Source: Peromyscus leucopus (Eukaryota; Chordata; Mammalia; Rodentia; Cricetidae). Taken from it: a stretch of DNA of 64,000 nucleotides. Positions 55,547 to 64,000 of this stretch are shown piece by piece (position 1 is the stretch's first letter; the number at the start of each line of letters is the position of its first letter). The stretch lies in the NCBI RefSeq assembly GCF_004664715.2, contig NC_051086.1, forward strand, positions 77,173,164-77,237,163. Direction: 5' to 3'. The position numbers were made by a program, and so were the translations under genes. A model generated the notes under the pieces. That model was given only the letters and a program-made list of their open reading frames with translations. It was not told where the DNA came from and did no database searches.

Positions 55547-55890
55547 TGTAGCTGGAGGGCTTCTCTCCAGGTTCCCCAAGCCCCGCAGTCCCACAATCTA
55601 CTTATAAAATAATCACTCAGACGCTTATATCACTTATAAACTGTATGGCCGTGGCAGGCTTCTTGCTAACTGCTCTTTTATCTTAAATTAACCCATTTCT
55701 ATAAATCTATAGCTTGCCACGTGGCTGGTGGCTTACCAGAGTCTCTACATGCTGCTTCTCCTGGCGGTGGCTGCAGTGTCTCTCTCTCAGCCTTCTGCTT
55801 CCCAGAATTCTCCTCTCTCCTTGTCCCACCTACCTCCTGCCTGGTCATTGGCCATCAGTGTTTTATTTACATAGAGTGATATCCACAGCA
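55547..55890 (-). mobile_element. mys-like solo LTR (344 bp)
   Basis: TGTAGCTGGAGGGCTTCTCT to GTGATATCCACAGCA, with a perfect 6-bp duplication GAATAC at 55541-55546 and 55891-55896. Its sequence is close to 46222-46567. Confidence 0.95.
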
Positions 55891-55896
55891 GAATAC

Positions 55897-56270
55897 AATG
55901 GCCTCCCACTGTAACAGGCATTGTCTGGTGTGGTCACAAGACATTGCTTTTGCCATTTCTAAAGACTGCCCTGAATGTCATTTAACACATTCGTCTTTCA
56001 TTTGTGTTTAAATCTCCTTGGCATGTTGGTAATTCTAAACACCTGCTTCATCTCTGCACACTTTGGCCCCGGAAACCTTCTTCTCATCTGAAGCACAACT
56101 GTTGAGCAGTTGAGGGGAAAACACTCTGACTAGTGCTTGATGCTGAAGCTCTTGCTTTTTGTTTCCCCAGGAATACTGCCACCCTTCTGTTTCATTGCTT
56201 CTCATTTGTTTTATCCAGAGTATTCCTTTTCCTGAACTGCTCACCTCCTATGAACTAGCTGACTTATTTT
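55897..56270. other. Unassigned DNA
   Basis: No gene or clear repeat. Confidence 0.45.
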
Positions 56271-56274
56271 CCAA

Positions 56275-56430
56275 ATAGGTGTACAACCTTGAGGAAATTG
56301 CCTCCTTGCTATAGTTGATAAGAGAACCTGCCTTAGAGGATTGAACAAATTAAATGAGTTATTATATATGCAGTGTTCAGCACACAGTTACCTACTTTAT
56401 TATCATTGTTGTGGTTACTGCTATACAAAG
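56275..56430 (+). mobile_element. MIR SINE relic
   Basis: The order ACCTTGAGGAAATTGCCTCC, AGGATTGAACAAATTAAATG, ATGCAGTGTTCAGCACACAG, CTTTATTATCATTGTTG follows the MIR core. MIR predates the mammalian radiation, so this piece of DNA is ancestral. Confidence 0.65.
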
Positions 56431-56935
56431 TGCACAATCGTACACCACAAAAGATATTATAAAACATGAGTGTCTGCCCTATGGCTGTGAGACATTCTTG
56501 TAAAAACCAATAGAGTGAGAGAATAAAAGCTGAGGGGTTTATATGCCTATATCCAACAACCACCTTTAAAATCAATTTCCAAGCATAAAACTTGACCTTG
56601 GTTTAGAAACAAATGGAATTAATTTGCAGTCCCTGCTTGTAAGCTTTACTTTCTAATGGCTGCTCTTACTCACCAATTATCTTTAGTGATTTAGTTTTTG
56701 TTTCAAGGTCCCCACAGGTTGCATGCAAATAAAGCTGTCTGGTGCATCAAAATGGAACATGATTCCATTGTAGTGAACTTCCTTAGGAGTGAGTTCTCAG
56801 TCACAAAGTATTTTCTCCCACTGTGCAGTACTCAGAAAATATCATGTCTTATTTATGCTGTTTGAACCTGTAAGGAACACAGACAGAACCAGAGAACTCA
56901 GAGTAAGAGAAAAAAAATGGTTGAACATACAATAC
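56431..56935. other. Unassigned DNA
   Basis: No gene or clear repeat. Confidence 0.45.
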
Positions 56936-56939
56936 AATT

Positions 56940-57240
56940 TAGTGTGTATGTGAAGGGGCATATGTATCTATGCATGTGTGCAGATTTGTACATGCAGTCA
57001 GTCACACATGTATCTATTTGTGCATATATGTGAAGGCCAGAAGTTGATACCAGGCATCTTCCTCAACTGATATACACCTTGTGTTTTGACACAAGGTCTC
57101 TCACTGAATTCAGCTAGTCTGACTGCCCAGCAAAGACTAGGAATGTGCCTGTCTCTTTTTTTCAAAGTGGGATTATAGCTATGCAGAGAAATATCTTACG
57201 TTCTCATGCTTAGAAGGCATTCTAGAAATCAAGCTGTCTT
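56940..57240 (-). mobile_element. B3/B4-type SINE remnants
   Basis: TG/TA-rich run with GAAGGCCAGAAGTTGATACC (B3-like), then ACACAAGGTCTCTCACTGAA, AGTCTGACTGCCCAGCAAAG and GTGGGATTATAGCTATGCAG (B1/B4-like). Boundaries approximate. Confidence 0.5.
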
Positions 57241-60200
57241 CCAAGCTCTAGTAATACAATTTATCAATGCTCTGATTAAACAATCAACTGATCAATCTGT
57301 TCTAATGATCTCTCATCCCAAGTGTATGCCAAAATGTTAACTCAATCTAAAATGCCATTAAAATGTTATTTCACCCACAGTAAAAAAAAAATTGACCTTT
57401 AATCTCAGGATTCTTTTCATGTCTTTTATTTCAGTGGGTAATTTGAATAAGTATATAGTGTTTTTTTTTCTGTAAAAATAATTAGAATGTTTGAGAAAAT
57501 GAGCCAATCAAAGAGTCCATACTGATGAAAGGCTTCATTGTTTGGATATACAGAGCCAACCTGAAATCTTTTCTCTTTCTCTTCCCTGAAGTGCAAACTG
57601 TATATAACCAAAAATGTTTCTTACAGGGCCCCAAGAGAGCATATGTTGATGAGGATTTATTACTACACATAGATCCATGAACCTGGCCCTTCCAGCACTC
57701 TTATGCTTCATCTACAAGGAATGGGGCCCCATGGAAATTCACAGTGCTCAGATATTAATTTCTAACTGGAGAAAGCCTGAATAACACAGTACATGTGCCC
57801 AGACAACAAAGTAAAACGTTTTTGAATACAGAGTCATATTGTTTCAGATTAGTATTTTATCATGCACAAATTTTCTGACAAGAGACATTGATATTACAGG
57901 CAGAGTTCTATAGCTTGTATTTGGCAACAATTTGATTGTTACAACATGAAATCAAATCCCATTTGGAGCATATTTACTTGAAAGCTGACACATTTGAGAA
58001 AGGGAAGGAGAGTAAGTAAACATACTTTTAAGAAGTGGAATATAAAAGAACAGGAAAAATAAACTAGTTATTATGATCCAGTCATGTTTTTCATCATTGC
58101 TGTGACTTCCTGTCTATATGAATTCCATATAAGAATACTGGGTACAAGGGGTCTACCTGTTTTCCTGGTTGTCAACTACAGCTAGCGACAATTTTTCATC
58201 GCGCCTACAAAGATGCTGGGAATCAGAAATGCATCACTTTGGAGGTACTATGTTGGTCTGCTTGCATGACTGCCAACATCTTAGTAATGTTAGGTTAAGG
58301 TGTTTTGTAAAGGACTTTGAGGTAGAAAATCCTGGACAACAATTTAAAATTTAGAAAGGCACACTTCTAATAGTTGAGTGAGGGGCTTGTTGAGGTCAGG
58401 GACCAGAAATAATAGCAGCCTGGGTATTGCTGGCTGAGGTACCTTTCTTGTTAGAATGGTTGGTGATCAAAGGTAATAATTAATTCCTTGTACCAATTTT
58501 TGCCCTCAGGTTCCTGATATGAATTAATAAAAAAAAAAAAAAACTGTTGATGAGTGGATATGTGCCCTGAGGACTTAAAGTAAAAATGACTAATTGTTTT
58601 TCCTATATAAAAGTTTAGATCTGTGATTCTTTCAAGATTTTTTTATAAGATTACCTTTTGAGATAAATAATAAAATAATTCAGCCTTTCTTTGTAACCTC
58701 AAAATGCAGCCTGTCAGTAAAAGAACTGGCTGAGAAAAATACCCTGCTTGTTTATACTTGGTTAATCTATAACAAGTTGCTTGGATATGGATGCATGTGG
58801 GTTCTTAGGAATAATTTGTTTTTCACCTGTAATGTGTAAAAGGTTTTGTTATGTAAGGGATATGGAAAACATGCTGTTTTTTTACTTGTATTCATTTTAA
58901 TCATTCAGTTTAAATGTAGAATGTAACCACATTGTAATTTTTATATTGCTTGAAAGATTTTGCTGGTGTATGTAAGCTATAAGAGAAAAAAAAATAAAGA
59001 AGTTAGAAGGAAGTCATCAGGAACAAGATAGAAAGGAAACATCAGGGCAGAAGAACAGAACAGAAAAAAAATAGAATAAGCAATGGAAAAAAATAATAAA
59101 AAGAAGAAGCTTTTATCCCTCAGAAAAGAAGTCTGTGTTTTTCTCACTGATGCTGCATTTTGTTCCCAGTCTCTGTGACCTGCAGAAGACTGAACCCTCT
59201 GCAGTAGTACTAGAAGGTTTGGGAACTGCTTTCACCATTCTGCTTGAATAGTCAAACAAACAATGTTGTTTTCTACAGCATGTCGCATAATATGCCAAAA
59301 AGCATTCTAATTTATTTATGCCCCCAACAATGGTAAGTAAAGCCCAGGTTCTGCTATCACAGTAAAACTATCAATTAGCATGAGGCAGCCACTAAACAAG
59401 ATGCACCCTGCACATGGATCTGCCGTAGCTGACACCCAAACCATTGCATTTGTCCTCCCTGACAGAACAAAACCCTTGTTCTGTGCTGCTTCGTGGGGAT
59501 ATTGCTAGCCCGCTGTGTGGAAAGATGACTGACTCTGAAAGACTACCTCATACGTATAGAATATGTGACAGCATTGTCTCCGGGAGCTGGGAAAGCTAAT
59601 AGCACACTTCGGATTTTATTCCCACATCTAAAGTCTCAGACATTTCAGAACAACACAGTCTGATGATAGCTTTTCTCCTGTGTGCCTTGATCCTTTTGCA
59701 ACATTTGCTTTTACCTGATACGGTTATCTTTTGTTACCTGTCTTTATAGCAAACAGGAATGATTTAAATAGCATGTATTACCCCATAGGTTTTTTTCTTT
59801 TGCAAAGTGGTTGTTTATGATTTTGTTTTATTTTAGTTGCAGTGAGAATCTCATGAGAAAGCTTGCAAGGTTTTAAAAACTTAAGGCATTGGTAAAACAT
59901 TGAATTTATTGATATATTCAAATAGGCACACAGTTACTAAAGTTCAAAAGCATCTTTTCCTGCATTTTAATTTCTACTACTGGAGAATAGTAAAAGTTAA
60001 CATTGCCAAGAGACCCATATTTCATATGGAATTTTATTTCTGTTTCCTCGAATTCCATCTATTCCTCTTATCTCCTATAAATCTCTCTTATTTTCTATTT
60101 CCACTAATTAGTCCACTTTTTTTCACTCTTTTAAGGTCCATCCCTCAAGAGTTAAAAATATGAGGGCAGCTTTCCCAGTTCTTGTACAGTCTACTAGTCT

Positions 60201-60285
60201 GAGATCAGCACTACTAGTCATTACACAAGTGAAATGGTCACAACTGTTACGTTCTACAAAGTCCTTGTACTTAGCATTTGCTGCA
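57241..60285. other. Unassigned DNA, about 3 kb
   Basis: The longest stretch with no recognised element. No supported gene; frames at 57426-57670 and 58169-58354 show no domain. A purine-rich A-tail-like zone at 58985-59110, preceded by AT-rich sequence, might be an unrecognised LTR or other retroelement end. Confidence 0.4.
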
Positions 60286-60291
60286 GAGCTC

Positions 60292-60691
60292 TGCTGTGGA
60301 ATGTTCTGTATGTTAAATGTGCTGCTCTGATTGGTTAATAAATAAAACACTGATTGGCCAGTAGCCAGGCAGGAAGTACAGGAGGGACAAAGAGAGGAGA
60401 ATTCTGGGAAGTGGAAGGCTGAGGCGGAGAGACACTGCCGGACACTGCCATGACAAGCGAAATGTAACGTACAGGTAAGCCATGAGCCACATGGCAAGGT
60501 ATAGATTTATAGAAATGGGTTAATTTAAGATAGCAGAACTAGATAATAAGAAGCCTGCTGTGGCCATACAGTTTGTAAGCAATATAAATCTCTGTGTTTA
60601 CTCAGTTGAGTCTAAGCATCTGTGGGACTGGTGGGTAAGAGAGATTTGTCCTGACTGTGGGCCAGGCAGGACCAGAAAAACTCTAGCTACA
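60292..60691 (+). mobile_element. mys-like solo LTR (400 bp)
   Basis: TGCTGTGGAATGTTCTGTAT to CTCTAGCTACA. Flanks GAGCTC (60286-60291) and GAACTC (60692-60697) agree at 5 of 6. Contains TTAATAAATAAAACACTGAT, CAGGCAGGAAGTACAGG, and CAATATAAATCTCTGTGTTT. The 124-aa minus frame 60123-60497 is a frame through it. Confidence 0.93.
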
Positions 60692-60737
60692 GAACTCTGC
60701 ATGTTCCAGGAGAAAAAGACTGTCTGAATTAACTATG

Positions 60738-61075
60738 CATGGTGCATATGAGCTCACAGAGACTGAAGCAACAAGCACAGCATTTATGCAGTCTGCACCA
60801 GGTCTCCAGTACATATATTATAGCTATTAGCTTAGTATTTTTTATGGGACTCCTAACTGTGAGATATGGTAGTTTTTGCTTCATCCTATTATATTTTATT
60901 TTCTCAGGTTTTGTTATTATCTCTTAGAAATCTGTTATTTTCTAATGAGAGACAGAGAAGGAGTGGATCTGGAGGGGAAGGAAGGTGAGGGGGAACTGGG
61001 AGGAACAGGGGGAGGGGAAACCATAGTTTAGAATTTCATGTTACAATAGTCAGTATATATTGTATGAGAAAATAA
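60738..61075 (+). mobile_element. L1 3' UTR terminal fragment
   Basis: ATGGTGCATATGAGCTCACA, GTCTGCACCAGGTCTCCAGT, GAGAGACAGAGAAGGAGTGG, GGGGAACTGGGAGGAACAGG, TATATTGTATGAGAAAATAA: typical L1 3' UTR end order. Confidence 0.75.
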
Positions 61076-61284
61076 TCTGTTTTCCCACAGTTTCATTGCA
61101 TTGAGAATCCTATGGCTTGGCTGTGTCTTCTGTTTCAAACTCTCTTGCAAGACCAAACATTCAATAATGTAAGGGATATCTAAGGTCTTATTCGAGGCTT
61201 TACAGAGGAATGAACACTTTTTAGGTTGGGGAGTATTTTAGTTTGAGAAAAAGTATTTTTCTGTAGCTCAGGCTGGCCTTCAAA
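61076..61284. other. Short unassigned stretch between two L1 pieces
   Basis: No feature recognised; 61255-61284 has a B1-like GGCTGGCCTTCAAAT. Confidence 0.45.
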
Positions 61285-61557
61285 TCAACAGGTAATTAAG
61301 TGTGGTCTTAAATTTCTGGCAAACCCCTTCCTCAGCCTCTTGAGGGAATTTTTATTTTTTATTTCCTCTTTAAGGGAGTTTTTCATTTCCTCTTTAAGGG
61401 TCTCTATCATCTTCTTAAAGTCATTTTTAGGATTGATTTCTTCTGCTTCTTCTGCCTTGATATGTTTAGATCTTGCAGGTGTAGAATTGGTAGGTTCTGA
61501 TGTTGACATATAGGTCTTTATGTTGTTGCCTGTATTTTTGCACTGGCATCTACTCAT
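61285..61557 (-). pseudogene. L1 ORF1 N-terminal fragment
   Basis: 90-aa frame on the minus strand. The polar, Ser/Thr/Pro-rich N-terminus followed by a Lys/Glu-rich segment (FKKMIETLKEEMKNSLKEEI), a coiled-coil-like pattern, matches the architecture of rodent L1 ORF1p, an RNA-binding trimeric chaperone. The usual protein is over 350 residues. The coiled coil, RRM and C-terminal domain are missing, so this is a 3'-truncated or rearranged piece. Confidence 0.65.
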
Positions 61558-62345
61558 CTCTTCCTCTGCTTGGTGTAGATGGTGTCTGTGTCTGAAGATT
61601 CCTCTCTTGTTCTAATTGACAGTCTTGGTCCACTAGGAGTTCTAATTGACAGTCTTGGTCCACTAGGAGTTCTAATTGACAGTCTTGGTCCACTAGGAGT
61701 CCAACTAGGTGTTGTTGGGCTCTGTTTCTCTGGGAACAGCTTAGTCCAATCAGTATTAGTTCTGTCTCAGGGAGTAGTTGTTCCCAATTGGTGCAGGGTG
61801 GGCTTATGGCTCCAGTGGTTTTTGGGTTCATAGAGGCTGTTTTTTTTTTTGTTTGTTTGTTTTTGTTTTTTTTTTTTTTGGTGAGGGAGCATGGAAAGTT
61901 AGCTGCCTGGTCCCTGGGGTTCCAATGGCTGAAGACTAGGGCCTAGAGACCAGGTCTCTGGTCTGCTGGTCTGGAGATGGGGCCTCACCTGTTTTCAGTC
62001 GGTGTAGGATGGGCTTATGACTCTGGTGATCTGGTTCTGTGCCTGGACGGTTCCTTCTCTTGTGTTCTCCGGTAGCGTTTTGCTCACTGGCCAACTCCTC
62101 AGCTGATCTTCTTTCCTCAGACTGCAGACTGTAGGCTTCTGAAACCTCTCCCAGATGGATCTCAGCTGAAGAGGTTGATCAGTAGGGCAATCTCACCAGC
62201 AACTCCAAGTTGTTGGGCTTTGCAGAATCGGCAGCTGGGCCCTGGGTCGGCCTCAGGAATAATGTTTGGGTCCGTTTGGAGATGGCTCCTTCCCCGAGTG
62301 TTCAGATAATTCTCCTCAGCCTCTTGAACACTGGGATTACAGGGG
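61558..62345 (-). mobile_element. L1 5' UTR
   Basis: Lies directly upstream of the ORF1 start on the minus strand. GC-richer than surroundings, with a 30-bp unit repeated three times at 61610-61699, a T-rich run at 61839-61879 and reversed CTGATCTTCTTTCCTCAGAC and CAGCTGGGCCCTGGGTCGGC blocks. An L1 5' end kept with ORF1 but without ORF2 suggests later deletion or rearrangement. Confidence 0.6.
61610..61699. repeat. Three perfect 30-bp tandem units in an L1 5' UTR
   Basis: Three identical contiguous units starting TTCTAATTGACAGTC. The 30-bp length keeps an upstream minus-strand frame (61550-61831) open as three ten-residue repeats. Confidence 0.95.
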
Positions 62346-62700
62346 TGTATTACCACATTCATTTTCTTAGTTTAATTTCTAGTTGCTGTGATATAATACT
62401 TTGAGGAAAGCAACTTAAGGGAGAAAGAGTTTATTTTCTTACAGTTCAATGTACAGTCTATCAAAGGGGAAGGGCCAATACAGCAAAGCTTGAAGCACCT
62501 GAACATATCACATCCACAAACAGGAAAAAGGGGGACAAATGTGCTTTCCACTGCCTAGTTCCCTTTGTCCACTTACATAATAAAAGATCCCTACCAGGTA
62601 TTGATACAACTCACAGTGCCTAGGTCTTCCCTCCTTAATTATACAATCAAGGTAATCATCCATGAGGGTCCCAGGTGAGTCGCAACTGTCCCATTGATAG
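62346..62700 (-). mobile_element. Rodent interspersed repeat, MaLR-like, tentative
   Basis: TTCTAGTTGCTGTGATATAA, AAAGCAACTTAAGGGAGAAA, GAGTTTATTTTCTTACAGTT and TGCCTAGTTCCC match a common rodent repeat type (reversed). Family not certain. Confidence 0.45.
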
Positions 62701-63069
62701 ATAACGTGAACTAGCCATTACACCCATCTAAGCCTTTAAAGCTCATTTCTGCCATGGGAAGGATTTAGTTCCTCATGGAGCACTAGACTGAGGGTCTTGG
62801 AGACTAGTTGCTAGAAAAGGGCCCCCTTATTTCTTTGCCATATAAACCTCCGCATAGCCTAGCTCACAGCCCTACAGCTGGTTCTACAAGTGTAAAAGTG
62901 TGAGTGAACAAAAGAGTGTGAGTGTCACTAAGATGGAAGTCCTGGTCTTTTGGAACCAGCCTTGGAAATGACATCCAATCTTGCTTGTCATATTCTGTTT
63001 ATTATAGTCAAGTCATTAGGTTCAGCACATACTCATGGAGAGTTGAACACAACACACAGTGGTATTACA
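62701..63069. other. Unassigned DNA
   Basis: No gene or clear repeat. Confidence 0.45.
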
Positions 63070-63370
63070 ATAATTAGTGTCTTACCAAAACTCATGTATT
63101 AAAATTCTGACTGACTGGGAAATGATATTAGAAGGCAGAAGTTTGGGGAAAGCAGTAATGCCTTCAATTCCTCCCTCACGAATGTCATTAAAACCTTTAA
63201 AGATGAGCTTCAAGAACCTAACTAGCCCATTCTAACATGTGAGAGTAAATCAAGGAGGCATCACTTATAAGCCACACGATAAGCCTTTGTGGAACATAAT
63301 TTGCCACAACCTTAATACTGAACTTCACAACAGCCTCCAGAACTGTGATAAATTTATTGGTTTGTCAGGT
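63070..63370 (+). mobile_element. MLT1-like MaLR LTR relic
   Basis: CCAAAACTCATGTATTAAAA, GATATTAGAAGGCAGAAGTT, CCATTCTAACATGTGAGAGT and CAGCCTCCAGAACTGTGATA, then AATTTATTGGTTTGTCAGG: the block order of a mammalian-wide MLT1/MST-type LTR, heavily diverged. Confidence 0.65.
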
Positions 63371-63589
63371 TTTTACTTTTTCATACAATATATTTTGAAC
63401 ATATTCCCCCTCTTCTCCCAACTCCTCCCAAATATTCCTTTTCCTCTTTACATACCCAACTTCATGGTGTTTCTCTCCCTTTAAAAAATAAAGAGTTGAT
63501 GCACATGAACCCACAGAGACTATGACAGTATACACAGGACAAATTCAATCCAGACAAAAATTCCCATTGTTTATTTTTTGTTGTTGTTG

Positions 63590-63735
63590 TCAAGAAATTT
63601 TTTATTCATTTTACATGCTAATCACAGATCCTCCTCTCTTCCCTTCTCCCACCCCACCTCTCAGCCATCATCCCCCAACTCACACCCCCATCCCCTCCTC
63701 ATGTGGCTCATGCTCTTTAGTTAGAGTAACCAAAA
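63590..63735 (-). mobile_element. L1 3' UTR terminal fragment
   Basis: TTTTTTATTCATTTTACATG then a C/T-rich block (CCCACCCCACCTCTCAGCC, CCCCATCCCCTCCTC), as in the reversed L1 ends at 351 and 11808. 63395-63480 may be another such piece. Confidence 0.6.
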
Positions 63736-63739
63736 TTGA

Positions 63740-64000
63740 TGAATATGGGTATAAAGTCCAGGAAACAGAAGAATGATGCCAGAGGTCTTCCACACAATCA
63801 ATGTTTAGAAATACTATTTCCTTGTGTGTTCAGGGCAATATTTTGTAGCCAGATTGTTGCTTTCAGAGAGAGTCCCCCCAGTCACTCACTTGATTTGTCT
63901 GTTCTGACCACCACTTAGACTCGTCTTGCCTTGGACTGCCCTTCCTGTCCTTCCTCATCTTTACTTGCTTTGAAATTTTCAGTTGAACTAACTTTTGGTT
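63740..64000. other. Unassigned DNA at the window end
   Basis: No feature recognised. Confidence 0.45.

Noticed and set aside
58985..59110. Possible unrecognised LTR or processed-transcript tail
   Set aside because: A purine-rich A-run alone is not enough; no duplication or paired end was seen.
60123..60497. 124-aa minus frame
   Set aside because: A frame through the antisense of the mys-like LTR at 60292.

Overview
The window looks like gene-poor nuclear DNA from a muroid rodent, most likely family Cricetidae (deer mice, voles, hamsters and relatives). The evidence is the repeat content. There are B1 SINEs of the form ending ...GGAAAGGCGCAAAGCTACACAGAGAAACCCTG, plus B2, B3, B4 and ID SINEs, many rodent L1 3' ends, ORR1/MaLR LTRs, and a 341-504 bp LTR family that I read as mys-like (mys was described from Peromyscus). 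Family names come from recognition by eye, not from a repeat library, so element class is firmer than subfamily. I found no host protein-coding exon, tRNA, rRNA or other functional RNA gene that I can support. The open frames are short, and most lie in transposons or low-complexity tracts.

Layout. 0-5.5 kb: an L1 with a 5' inversion and an intact target-site duplication (TSD), several SINEs, a B2-B1 composite flanked by one 16-bp TSD, and an RMER17-like LTR. 5.5-17 kb: mys-like LTR, L1 3' UTR pieces, microsatellites and long stretches with no recognised feature. 17-23 kb: RMER17-like solo LTR, mys-like solo LTR, and an L1 split by an enlarged mys-like solo LTR. 23-31 kb: old SINEs, a clean ID element, a ~215-bp pyrimidine tract, an L1 split by an ORR1 LTR, and a B1 with a perfect 16-bp TSD.

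33.5-44.2 kb is the most structured region. A decayed class II (betaretrovirus-like) endogenous retrovirus on the + strand has two LTRs and recognisable capsid, nucleocapsid, protease, RT and RNase H pieces, but no visible env. It is interrupted between capsid and nucleocapsid by a complete 3.17-kb mys-like non-autonomous provirus on the - strand. That provirus has two LTRs, a Lys-like primer-binding site, a polypurine tract and a perfect 6-bp TSD, and itself contains a B1 whose tail has become a (TA)n microsatellite.

45-52 kb: a truncated mys-like element, then same-strand L1 3' ends, including an L1 (with a B1 at its 3' end) inserted inside an older L1. 52-60 kb: mostly unassigned DNA with a B1, a B3, a mys-like solo LTR and a MIR relic. 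60-64 kb: a mys-like LTR, an L1 tail, an L1 5' end (5' UTR, 30-bp tandem repeat, start of ORF1), a MaLR-like repeat and an MLT1-like relic.

I saw no novel enzymatic, defence or signalling system. The interest is in mobile-element structure: nesting order, composite SINE and L1/SINE insertions, and the LTR with a duplicated 5' end.
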